Shown: piece by piece, positions 22,189 through 32,959 of the stretch
Layout: every line of letters starts with the position of its first letter
How positions within the stretch are numbered: the first letter of the stretch is position 1
NCBI RefSeq assembly: GCF_022539505.1
Contig: NC_061513.1
Coordinates: 177,040,017-177,104,016, forward strand
From: Lolium rigidum
Taxonomy: Eukaryota; Streptophyta; Magnoliopsida; Poales; Poaceae
Length of the DNA stretch: 64,000 nucleotides
Direction of reading: 5' to 3'
Position numbers and translations under genes: made by a program
Notes under the pieces: generated by a model
What the model saw: the letters and a program-made list of their open reading frames with translations, nothing else
Databases searched by the model: none
What the model was told of the DNA's origin: nothing

Positions 22189-24373
22189 TTCTTTCTGAGG
22201 TGCGTCACTGCTAATCTTTGTAGAGACCACCCCTAAACTGGCTGGTAGTGAACAAGTATGTTGAGACTTTTGTGTAGCTTATCCTACCACATTGTACCAT
22301 TTGATATATAATTCATCGTGTCTCATATCTCAATGCACCTCTCTTGGTCATATCTCAATCCTTGGGAATTTCTAGTCCCTTCTTGTTAAATAATACATGT
22401 CCTCCCCGGAAAAAAAACTAATAAATACTCTTCTATCCCTCAGACGTGCAGTCTACAAAAAATGTAAACCCGTCTACCACACAATTCCGCTGCTGCAGTT
22501 TTGGTGTTGGGTTGCAGTTGGAAGCTGAGCATAACAGATGCAGGTTTGGGATGTTAGTGATCACTTGGTCAACGAAAGTGTAAATAGCAATTGTAGCACA
22601 CATTTGTTTACTCTCTGCGAAAGAAAGGTTACTGTAACATCTGAGATCCATCAACCATCATGTACGTTTGTACTCTTAACAACATATCCTTATTTGTTCA
22701 GCTGGGTGCGTCAGTGCGTGCCGGTCGTTGCTGGATGAAGAACGTGGACTTTTGGTGTTGTGTGACTAGAGGAATCTCACTATCAGAAACCCTAATGGAT
22801 TGGATTGGCTGCACTCAAGTTGTGTTGGAATCCATCGGTATGTCTGCATCCGCATGCAGCAGCAGTTGCCACTGCTGCTACGACCCCCAGCCCAAGGTAG
22901 ACCGTTGATAACGGCGACATGCTCAAAGTCGAACTGACTGGTACGTGTAGTTGATGATGCTCCACATATGCGGGTGTGTCTACTTTCTGACGTGCCTGTA
23001 CTGGAGTCTGTAGGTGCGTCCCCGTCCCAAGCCTTTGGCTCGTGGCGGTGCTTCGTTGGCAACGTGATATCCTCGCTATGGCGGATGAAGGCCACCACGG
23101 CATTGCTTGCGGTGCCCGACTACGGCAACCTTTACATCCTTAGCGAAGAGGAGGGGAGACTCATCAAACACAGGAAGAAAGACAACAGTCGTGTTTCTGG
23201 ATTGTTACTTCTAGGTTCACATCAATGGTGGGCTAATTAGTACGCCTGCTTAAGTGCTTAACAACAAACGGTTAAGAGAAACGAGATGATCCTTGTCCTG
23301 GGCTTGTAGGAGTACGCGCTTCGTCGCTGCAGATCGCTTAGCTAGATCCTCCATCCTTGCCCAGATCACCATCCTAGCTAGCTTGAGCCCTGTGGACGTG
23401 CGCCAACTCCACCCGCGCCGGAGGTGCTGCCACCGTTGCTGCATAGAGTCGAGATGTAGCAGATTAAAATTATCTGTAAGCAACGGTTGCCAAACGATCA
23501 TACAGTACTAAACAATGGACTATCAAAGAATGTTATGTCTCTTTTACAACGTTTGTCTGACAACAATTAACTGCAAAATCGTTTACACACAATAATTTAA
23601 GCAAATTTTGATTAAAACATGAATTTTCAAGTCAACCATCTTCATCTTCCACTTTTTGCAAGTTGAAAACATCACTTCAACTCTAGTAGTCGTAGTTTTA
23701 TCCTTGAGATAGTTTGCAACATGTGCATCGATTCATGAAAGATGGCCGTAGGTGGTATCTCCTCTTTCTCTAAAAAAAAACATATGCAATATAGGAATGG
23801 GAACATATAAGCGGTTATTACTTTTTTACTCACTAATTCGTTTTTTCTAACAAATATATATCATTCGGATAAGATTTTTTTATGAAATATATATTGCACC
23901 CCCGGTCCTAAATAGTTGTCGCAGGTTCAATGAATCTAGACAAGTTTTACTTAACAATTATCATGTGGAAACAAGTCGTACAAAGAGCTAAGATCGAACA
24001 ATAGGCACAGTCATACAGATGCATTTTCTTGAAACAAAATCGTAGTCTGATCCTAAAAGAAGTTTGCGTCATAATTTTGCTGTGTAAATTGATTCATGCA
24101 GAGGCCGTAGTACAATCATTCCCCATTTCACTTTCTCTCTTAAAAAAACACATGCATCATAGTAAAGCTTCGTAAGACAAGCACATTTTTTTTTCTATCC
24201 AACAAATATGCAGCAAATCTAAAAAAACAAAAACAAATATGCAGCATAGTTCACTGAGAAAACGTATTGTGGAAATATTTTTCTTATGCTATGTGGAAAT
24301 AAGACGATCAAAATATAGATAGTCATACATATGTAAGCATTTTGTTGAAACAAAAGCCGTCGCTTGGCCTAGA
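22189..24373. other. Intergenic stretch between CYP57 and the DUF26 gene
   Basis: The first few hundred bases are presumably the CYP57 3' UTR. 22700-23500 is moderately GC-rich with several short frames on both strands but no motif, splice pattern or agreement between frames. 23640-24365 holds a diverged tandem repeat (listed separately) and an Stowaway-like single end near 23897 (CACCCCCGGTCCTAAATAGT). Confidence 0.5.
23640..24365 (+). repeat. Diverged tandem repeat, period about 320-350 bp
   Basis: Recurring blocks in the same order: CATTTTCTTGAAACAAAATCGTAGTCTGATCC / CATTTTGTTGAAACAAAAGCCGTCGCTTGGCC; TTGATTCATGCAGAGGCCGTAG / CGATTCATGAAAGATGGCCGTAG; TTTCTCTAAAAAAAAACATATGCA / CTCTCTTAAAAAAACACATGCATC; ATGTGGAAACAAGTCG / ATGTGGAAATAAGACG. 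About two full units are present. They lie just downstream of the minus-strand DUF26 gene. Confidence 0.55.
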
Positions 24374-25485
24374 TCAGAGAAGGTTTAAACATGTCACATT
24401 ACCTGATGCTGCTGCTGCATTCCTGGCGTTGTTGCCGGCCCTGATCTTTCTCTTCATCCAGCAAGTCTTAATCATCCGAATCAGTATGGCCAAACCCCCC
24501 ATAACCAGAAGCACGACGAGTGCGAACAACACCGTGGTTGTGAAAGGATAATGGTTCACCACCATTCCTACGTGCATTATGTATCCACTGTCAGCTCAAA
24601 CTAATGGAACCAGAAAATTTGCAGGTCAACTGGTTACGTGATGAAGAAGACGAGAGGGAGTGGGACTTGCTCACCGATCCTCTGTCGCAGGGGCACTCGC
24701 TCGGTGGAGACCTCGAACCGGAGGTAGCAGTTGAATCCAAGGATGGCGGCCGCCACGCCGTCACGCCAAGGGTCGAGTCCCCAGCAGCAGCTTGCGGCCA
24801 CCAGCGCCGAGTACTCGAGGCACTGGTCGCACTCCGCCGCCGTGCGGTCCCTCGCGCACTGCGCCAGAACTCGCGTCGTGCTCCTAGCCGCGTAGTCCCA
24901 CGACACAGCGGTCGCATTCACGGTGGCCAGCATGCTGTCGTTGACGGCCGCGCTCAGCGCCAAGAGCTGCGCGACGGAGGCGAGCCGCTGCAGCTCGGAG
25001 TAGGAGGCGCTGCCGCCGAGCGGGTCGGCGCCGGAGATGACGCGCGGGCGCAGGGCGTCCTCGCTGGCCGTGGTGGCATTGTTGTCGGCGTAGGAGAGGA
25101 AGCAGCCGTCGCTCCAGATGCCCGCTCTGTGGCTGTTGGCGCCGCAGCCCGAGGTGAGGTTGAGGTTCTTGGCGGCCAGGGACAGACACCGGTGGCACAC
25201 GGACTGCGCGGCGTAGTCGAAGCAGAGGCCCCGCGCGAACGCGTGGCCGGAGCGCAGGGTGGCGAAGCCCGTGGCCGCGGCGGCGGTGGGGAGTGCGGCC
25301 AGGAGCGAGAGCACGTCGGCGCTGAACGCTGTGCTGTTGGTGGCGTTGGTCGCTGGGTAGCACTCGGTCACAGTGGTCGTGATGGGCAGGCGTCGGTCGT
25401 CGGAGGCGGCCGGGACCGGCGTGACGGCGACGAGGAGGAGGATCAAGACGAGGGAGGAGGAGCAGGAAAGCGACGAGGTCGCCAT
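24374..25485 (-). CDS. Plasmodesmata-located protein-like, two DUF26 domains and one membrane helix
   Basis: Exon 1 (25485-24675) and exon 2 (24567-24374) join through a 107-bp GT/AG intron in frame (GGTGAGC donor, CGTAG acceptor) to give 334 residues. Residues 1-26 are a signal peptide (hydrophobic SLVLILLLVAV). The DUF26/Gnk2 cysteine motif C-x8-C-x2-C occurs at Cys88/97/100 and Cys210/219/222, with partner cysteines at 42, 114, 128, 234 and 253. Residues 280-301 form one helix (VLFALVVLLVMGGLAILI), followed by a basic tail (KRKIRAGN). This order, with no kinase, is that of plant PDLPs, which sit at plasmodesmata and limit cell-to-cell transport. N-glycosylation sequons (NATN, NSTA, NATT, NDSM, NATA) are frequent. 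A CAG/GTAATG site 30 bases before the stop could lead to an extra exon, so the C-terminus is less certain. A truncated cysteine-rich receptor kinase is the alternative. Confidence 0.85.
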
Positions 25486-26519
25486 TGCGGGTTTGTGCCC
25501 TGCCGCGGGCGTTGCGTTGCGTTGGTACTTGGTGCGTGGTGGGAGCAGAGAACATGAGAGGGGAGAAGCCGATTTAATGAAAGCTCAGCCTCAGAGCTTG
25601 GTGCGTGGTTGCTACTTCCGACGATCGACAGGAGGCACCGACTTCGCAGCAAAAGTGAAGTCCTTGCACTGATCGGGTAAGCAATTTTCAAACTTGCAAC
25701 TGCAATTAGAAGCTCTCGTCGTCATGGTTTTGTTGCCGGAGCCTTCCGCGCAACTTCTCCTTGTACTGCAGCTAACCAAGTAACCATGCATCTCAGGGAG
25801 ATGGACACGAGAGAGAAGAGGTAGCTCGGAGTAGTGATGGTGAGCCTGCAAGTGCTGCTAGTTTTTGGTTTTGCTATTCTGGGCGTTGGCGTCTCATCAG
25901 TCTTCATAAAATTAGCCTCACAATGCATTGCTATCACTTCACGCGTAAACCATTTTGTCCGTTTGAACGTGTACCGGCAGCGTGAAAAGCCGGAGTATAA
26001 GTGTATAACTGCAGTAGTATGTACCAAAGGATTGGGCCTGTTTTTTCAGCTTATTCCAGTTTTCTTCACTGAAATAACGGTGTCATACAACTACTACAAC
26101 TATTATAACTATTTTGGAGCTATCAGAAGAAAACGAATGATTTCAGATGAGATTAAGCGTGAAAAGCCGGAGATAGAAACTGAAGAAGATGACTAACAAC
26201 ATGCCCTTAGATATCATGATCAAAGAAACAGAAACAAACATGACGTCAGAGCCATCTCTTTCTTAAATTTGTTTCTGCACAGACACTTGGAGGAACACCC
26301 TTGAAAATGAATTCATTTCTACTTGTCTATATTGACTAAGCAATGGCCTGGGCTTTCAAATTGGTCAAAACTTGCAGAATATCCATATCTGAATCAGTGG
26401 GAGCTATCCAGTTGGGAGTTTGGGACACAACTAGTTCCAGCACATAACTGCAAATGGCCACTGAAAAAAGAGATGGTTCCTGGTCTCCATTGTTGTGCTA
26501 GAACATAGTGTGCAGATTT
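25486..26519. other. Upstream region of the DUF26 gene, no other gene seen
   Basis: Presumed promoter and 5' UTR of the minus-strand DUF26 gene (25486 onward). Frames at 25612-25851, 25722-26027 (minus) and 25834-26196 (plus) overlap each other on opposite strands and show no family motif. Confidence 0.5.
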
Positions 26520-27240
26520 AATCATCCATATGGAAATTATTTCTTTGGAGCATAGCTCTGGTATTAACTATTAAGTCTGCTAAGCAACATCAACCAAAAT
26601 AACATCTTATGCTTCTCTTGGCAACATCTTTTCCAAATCCATTTAAGAGCAGGGTAGACATCTTCGTGCTTCATCAGAAATTTATATGTGGAGGAAACTT
26701 TGAAAGTCAGGGAGCTAAGTCCGCGAAGATTGAAGCAGTATATGCAAATAATGAAATTTAGCTAAGGCCTCTAATGAGAGAGGTAATAAAAAAGTTCAGA
26801 TAATTCTACACTGCCATTTTCTCTCTGAACCTTGACATTTTCATCTTTCTCAAATGAAAAGAGATGTGGCCACCTGTGTCTCAAGAAGTCACCATCCGAC
26901 CATTTACCCTTCCAAAGAAGCATAGAATTACCAATGTTAAAGCTGCAGGTGGCTAATGATTTAAATTTAGGCAAAGACTTAAGGCAGTCTCTCCACAAAA
27001 AGATCTTTCTTAAGGCAGTCTCTCCACCAAGCATTTAATTGTCCATACGGAAATTATTTCTTTGGAGCAAAGTTATGGTATTAAGTCTGCTAAGCAACAT
27101 AAACTAAAAGAACACCTTATGTCTCTCTTGGCAACATCTTTTCCAAATCCACTTAAGAGCAGGGTAGACATCTTCCTGCTCCATGAGAAATTTATATGCA
27201 AAGGAAACTTTGAAAGTCAGGGAGCTTTGTTCAAGGTAGA
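26520..27240 (-). pseudogene. LINE reverse-transcriptase debris with duplicated zinc-ribbon segment
   Basis: Minus-strand frame 26771-27034 reads like the RT C-terminal region of plant L1-type LINEs (FLWRDCLKSLPKFKSLA, MLLWKGKWSDGDFLRHRWPHLFSF). On both sides lie copies of the downstream zinc-ribbon segment (QEDVYPALKWIWK-like, then CCQERHKVF): one at about 27118-27230, the other at about 26600-26705, roughly 90% alike. The first copy is upstream of the RT part in the minus direction, out of normal order. Stops and frameshifts interrupt all parts. Confidence 0.75.
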
Positions 27241-27802
27241 TTTGCGGAGTTCTTGGGGCCTCCAATTGAGTTGTGGAGATTTCTCAAGCGTAAGGCCTTC
27301 GTGGCGATTTTTTGGGAGACTCCAATTAAGTTGTGGAATTTCCCAAATTTGTACGGGTTCAATGACCACCCTCAAGGTTCCATAGTGGCCCTACGACTTC
27401 CATTTTGGGGGGGGGGGGAGGCTCAAGGAGAATACGGTGAGGACGTCGTGGTGTTTGGGGTGCTATGGCCTCCACGCCGCTCCACCGGGAGTAACACTCG
27501 CAGGAGTGTGAACTTCGGGGCACATCACCGTCTCCGCGTGCCTCATTTGTTTATATACCAGAGCTCTTCACCTATGCACTTTACTTTTGATAGCCTTCGT
27601 GCTTGAAGTTATATATCTTGCTATCACATAGTTGCTTGTCGTGCTTAGCATAAGCTGATGGTGCACATAGGTGAACCATAGTATATATAGGTCTCGTGCT
27701 TGAGAAATTAAATGCTAGTTTTATTCCTCATTTTTCAAACCATTATTTTAAAAGTTTTAAACCTGCTATTCACCCCCTCTAGGCGGAATTTGTGTCCTTT
27801 CA
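27240..27802 (+). repeat. Truncated 5' LTR
   Basis: It ends CACCCCCTCTAGGCGGAATTTGTGTCCTTTCA, a common grass LTR terminus, followed by TTGGTATGGGGGCAAGG (27804-27820), a damaged form of the TGGTATCAGAGC tRNA-Met primer site. A run of 12 G lies at 27407-27418. The left end is lost against the LINE debris. Confidence 0.6.
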
Positions 27803-27889
27803 ATTGGTATGGGGGCAAGGTCTCTCATTCTTAGGCTTCAATGCCTGCTTGTGAGTAAATATGTTAGCTATGTAATTAGTGCACGATGA

Positions 27890-30370
27890 CACTTAATTTT
27901 ATATTCAATGGAACAAATCTTGATACATGGAAATTTCACATGCTTCATAAGTTTAGCGTCATGGACCCAAATATAGAGCGAATTGTATATGTGGTTTTTT
28001 TTGTCGTCCTATAGATTCCAAAAATCTATCTCTGAAGGATGAGAAAAACTTATATCTAGAATCTCAAGCATTTAATGTGATTATTAATGCTTTAAGCAAG
28101 ATAGTTATTTCTTCAATCACGTATTTTCGGAGCATTCATGCCTGCTTGTGAGCAATATTATTGAGGATGATTATATCCCCTCCACTTCCGGCCGTGATGA
28201 ACTTTCATCCACTCCACCAACATGTTGCAACACAAAATGTAATGCTAAGGTGAGTGGTGATGAACATTGCAATGTTAATAATGAGATTACTTTTGTTGAC
28301 CCCTCATATCTATCTCACTTTAATGCTTTATATTTGGATTTAAACACATCTAGCATCATATATAAATATCGTGTGTCCATTGCTTGGGTATCAAAAGTTC
28401 ATCATGGCTGAAATCTTGATTTTTGCTAAATATTTTTACAAATATTTTTTACATTGTGTTAGAGAAACGTGATGAACTTCCATAGATTTGATATCCACTT
28501 ACGACCGTGATGAACTTTCATCCACTCCACCAACGTGTTGCAACACAAAAGGTAATGCTAAGGTGAGTGGTGATGAATATGGCAATGTTAATAATGAGCT
28601 TACTTTTGTTGATCCCTCATATCTATCTCACTTCAAAGCTTTATATCTTGCCTGTTTATATACTAGAACATGATATGCTTGCTTTGTCTTGTTGGCATGA
28701 TAAAAAATGCTTATATTTCCTCTAGTCGTTGTTGTGTGTCTAACAATGTAGAAGAAACCTAAGATTCCATCGGCGAAAACAAGATCTTGAATGGAGCCTC
28801 AAGTAAATCTTCATCATCATATCTTGGTTCCCATATATAACTTATGGCTAAGGCTTCCACGATATATATTACCATGGAACCTAATACTTCTCAGGGTGAT
28901 GATGGTGAGGATTACAAAGAAGATGATATCACCTCTTTACATGGGAGGGGTGAGATTGTCTTTCGTGTTCTTTGTAAGAATAAAATTGCTTGCTCTAACT
29001 TTGTCGAAATCTTGAATTTTGCTATTGAGAGCAAGAAAATTATTGATCAATTGCAAGCTCAAGATGAGGAGCAAGAGAACACCATTCAGAAGCTTCAAAG
29101 TCTTTCCTTCTCTAAGAAAATATTTTAATGAATAGATAGACACCAAGGAGTCTCTTAAGGAGACTTATGCTCTAGAATTGTCTAAAGTAAAGGAACCCTA
29201 TGATAGAGCTCGTGTAGTGGCTAATGGTTGCAAAATAAAAAATCATGAGCTTGTAGTTGCTCATGCTAAACTCACCAAGTTGCACGAAAAAAATGTATGC
29301 CTCATATCTAAAAGATCATGCTAAGTCACCTTCCAATGTTAATGATGATGCTTTTTCTACTAACTCTACTTTTGAAGCATCCATTTTGAAGGAGAATGTT
29401 GAGCTAAGGGCTCAACTTGAATTTCCATCTAACAATTATGGGAAATTGGAAGAAATCCGTGGAAAGATTTTTAGATCCCATGAAGATATTCTAGTATCCC
29501 ATGATAGGCTAAAGTTAGCTCACGAGGTTGGTATGTCAAAAGTAACATCTTGTGAGCCTCATGTGAACACTAACACTACTTCTCAAAATGATATATTTCC
29601 ATGTGCTAGTCGTAGTAATTCATCTAATCATACTATTGCTATATCTTGTGCGAGTTATCCTCTTTGTCTTGTTTCTCTAACAATGAAGTTTCTACTTCCT
29701 CTAGTACTTGTAAGGTTACTAACAATGCAGAGGAAATCAAATAGCTCAAGGCCCAAGTTACTTCCTTGAAGAAAGACTTGGCAAAGAGTCATGAAGGAAA
29801 GTACAAACTTGACAATATGTTGCGTGTACAAAAATAACCTAATGACAATAGTGGACTTGGATTTATCTCCAACAATAAGAATAATCCAATATTAACAAGA
29901 ACAAGGGACAAGGACAAGTCAATGGTCCGGCCAAGATTACTTGCTTCAAGTGCAAAATTTAAGGGCATCTTGTTAGATCTTGCCTATTGAAGAACAAGCC
30001 TCTAAGTGAGAAATAAGAAGGGAAGCGGCCTCTAGTGTAATCTCAAGTTCCATCTCAGGTTGAAAAAGACCTCTTCCCAAGAAGGGGATTCAAGCTAATG
30101 CTCCCATTGTGGAAAAATCAAGTGGGAAGAAGGAGAAGAGAAGAACTTGCTACGTATGATGTGAGAAGGGCCACATCTCCTCTACATGCACTATCGGCAC
30201 CTCATCCAATTCTATCATAATTGATGATGTTTATTCTCTTCGTAAGGATTATGTTGGCAATGTGTTTGCAAAATATGTTGGTGCTCAAATTGGTTTCGAA
30301 AAAGAACCATTTGGGTCCCCAAGCCTGTCATAACTAACTTCTTACGACCCAACTTGGTTGGGGACCAACA
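27890..30370 (+). pseudogene. Decayed gag of the old plus-strand retrotransposon
   Basis: The start reads FNGTNLDTWKFHMLHKFSVM (about 27908-27967), the N-terminus of Copia-type gag (UBN2-like). A long charged coiled-coil part follows (IDQLQAQDEEQENTIQKLQS near 29043; ILKENVELRAQLEFPS near 29386). Two CCHC zinc knuckles come next: C-x2-C-x4-H-x4-C at 29942-29983 and 30148-30189, each broken by one in-frame stop. The end is WVPKPVITNF...NLVGDQQAK (about 30310-30375). There are several frameshifts and a 142-bp internal duplication. Beyond the gag no protease or pol is found. Confidence 0.75.
28192..28646 (+). repeat. 142-bp direct duplication inside the decayed gag
   Basis: 28192-28333 and 28505-28646 align without gaps and differ at about nine sites. 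Each encodes DRDELSSTPPTCCNTK...VNNE(I/L)TFVDPSYLSHF. The 171 bp between them include unrelated AT-rich sequence. Confidence 0.8.
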
Positions 30371-30375
30371 AGCTA

Positions 30376-32355
30376 AAACTTGATCAATAGGTGTTGTCAG
30401 AGGGCATTGGAGACCTGGCTATCTCATTGGTAATTAAGGGATCATCCTCATTCACATTTTCTCAAGTCAAGCCATTTGGATTATCTTGTTTCTATCATAC
30501 ATCCAATGTTCCTCCTTGTGGTAACATGTACTCAACCTACTTTCATTGAAAGTTACTTGCCCCTTTACATTTGTTGGTTTTGTACCTTGCATATGTTTGT
30601 ATATGGTGTGACACCTACTTGCTTTATCTTGCGAAATTAAGTCTATGTAAATTGGGTTGCACTCCGTGTATTTGTATTTGACCCAATATTGCATCGTATT
30701 GGTATCTTAATTGTCTCTTGTTAGAGATTAATGGACTATCCCATTTGGGGGGCGGGGGAGGGAGGAGTGATATGACTTTGGGAATTTCACAATCATAAAA
30801 ATGTGTGTACATGAGGAATACCACTTAGAATTGATATTGTGAGATTATCTAGTCTCTATGTGGTATGTCATCGTGATGATAAATTTAAATTCTAATGTCC
30901 ACCAATTATCTCTAGTTTGATCTTATTTTCCTCTTGAGAGAATAAATGATTTATCACATTATGGGGAAGTAATGTACTTTGTGCATACTACAAGCAATTA
31001 AAATACGTAAACTTGAGGTTGTGTCACATAGAATTGATATTGTAAATATCTTGTTCTTACGTGGCATGTTTTCTCAAACAAGTTCCAATTTTCTAAAATG
31101 GTTTATTTGCTAATATCTTCGTGGATCTTGTTTGTGGGATATTCTCTTGGTAAGGTTTTCCTAAAATGTAGACTTATACACCTAAGTTTGAAAACCATTT
31201 TATCAATGTTATTGTAATCATTGTTGTCCATGATTCTTTAGTTATTTGAGATTACCAAGACAATCTTTTGAAGCATGGTTATTATTTGCTATCTTTTATC
31301 ATTTTTTTTGTGAAGATGATCTTGGACATAGTAAAACTACGACCGGGAAAGATTCCCTAATACTTCTCATCAATGGATAATTGGTAATATTTTATGAGGT
31401 AGGTATTTCTTGATCATATTTATATTGGCCTTTACTTTTAATTGCCTTATTTCTTTCCATGAAAATGTTTTGCTTCTGACTCCCATGTGTCTTCCTTCCC
31501 TTTTATGGATCCTTTTATTTTCTTAACTTTCTCGTGTTTTATTATATATAGGTAGAGTGAGTATCCTAGTTGTGTGCATTTTGTATTCAAAATGAAATCC
31601 TAAATAATGCACTAATCTCAGAGGAGCTCTCCTTTATTTGCTAGATAACTCTCTTGATGATCTTATCATAACATATATTTTTTCAAGCGTTTGTGTTTGG
31701 AAGACAAACCTTTTATTTTTGGCACTTTGTGCCATCATGAAAAGTGTGGAAGGTTTGGTTTATGTGTTTGAACCTTGCTCTCTTTGGGAGTTTTTTATAT
31801 CATTCCTTGATATTTGTTTTAACTTCTTAGAATGAGATAAGTCTTTGAGCATGTGTGTTTTGTGTATCCTTTTTGCTCATTGGTTTTTGAGTTTTTTTAT
31901 TTGTTGAAGTTGGGAATCAATATCGTGTTAGTTTGACTTTTTGATATAATTTGGAAAACCTTTATTGTCTCACACTTGTGTGTGCCTTCTTGGTTTACTT
32001 AGTGTTTTGTCCGAATTGTATATTCCTTATACAATTCAGACAAAACACTAAGTAAATGAAAGTCCCGTGCATGCATATTTCTATATGTATATCTTATGGC
32101 ATGATTTACTTTCTTTGTTCCAATTATATAGGGTAATCTCTAACAAATCATAAATCGGCTAAGATGGGCATGAAATTCCATTTTATATCTATATGCACAT
32201 ATTTATGTGAAGTTTGTCATGTGTGTTTTAGTTTATCTAACTACATCGGACCCAATTAGTTTGGGCACCATCTTGTACTTGAAATTTGTTCTAGGTCTAC
32301 GGAGATAGATTGGATGCTTGTCTCAATCATAAGAAATAAGTGGTGACTAAATGAT
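30376..32355. other. AT-rich interior of the old element, no gene seen
   Basis: There are no coding motifs. It contains a long hairpin at 31994-32056 and a purine-rich GGGGGGCGGGGGAGGGAGGA at 30748-30767, which could be an old polypurine tract. Confidence 0.5.
31994..32056. repeat. 29-bp near-perfect hairpin
   Basis: Arm 31994-32022 (TTTACTTAGTGTTTTGTCCG...) pairs with 32028-32056 with a single mismatch; the loop is TTCCT. No TA or other duplication marks it as a MITE. Confidence 0.9.
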
Positions 32356-32959
32356 ATTTGTGTTGGGGTTCGCAGCATAAAACAAAAAATTCTAACTTGC
32401 ATACACCGATTGTCCATGATCTATCTAGGAGTAATGCTGTAACGGAGAGAGACGGCATCATAGCCTCGTAGACTGAAAGAGGTTAACGTTCCGCTAGAAC
32501 GTGCATGTTGTAGTCATACTCGTTGCCGACCTCAAGGTCGTGATGATCCTCGTATGACGATAGGCGCCACAAATGGCAGCACCTTTGTGGTCTCGCACAC
32601 GTACAATGTTCGGTGATGACTCCCAGACCTCTAATCAAGCCGAGATTGTAAAAGTAGATCTTATGGATCAGAAGACAAGCACGATGTCGTACTGGGGTGG
32701 AGTTGACTCCCACGTGCGCAGCTCTTCGTGGAACCGCACACAAGAGAGAAAACGAGAGAGATGGAGGCACCTGGAGGGAGGGGAGGGGAGGGAAGAGGAG
32801 GTCGGCGGCCAAGTAGGAGGTGAGAGAGGTGGCAGCTAGGGTGGGCCCCACACGTACACCCCCAACCCTAACCCTAGCCGACCCCTCCTCTTGGCTCACG
32901 GGTGGCTGCCGACACCCTTAATGGGCTCCCCATTCAGGAGGGGGCCAATTAAGGTGGGC

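Noticed and set aside
22766..23240. Overlapping frames downstream of CYP57
   Set aside because: Frames on both strands overlap, none has a motif, and they lie in a probable 3' UTR/intergenic stretch.
24604..25557. 317-codon plus-strand frame opposite the DUF26 gene
   Set aside because: It is the antisense of a GC-rich exon; the minus strand has the signal peptide, cysteine motifs and matching splice sites.
32866..32880. Telomere-like AACCCTAACCCTAG
   Set aside because: Only two units, inside a Copia LTR; not a telomeric array.
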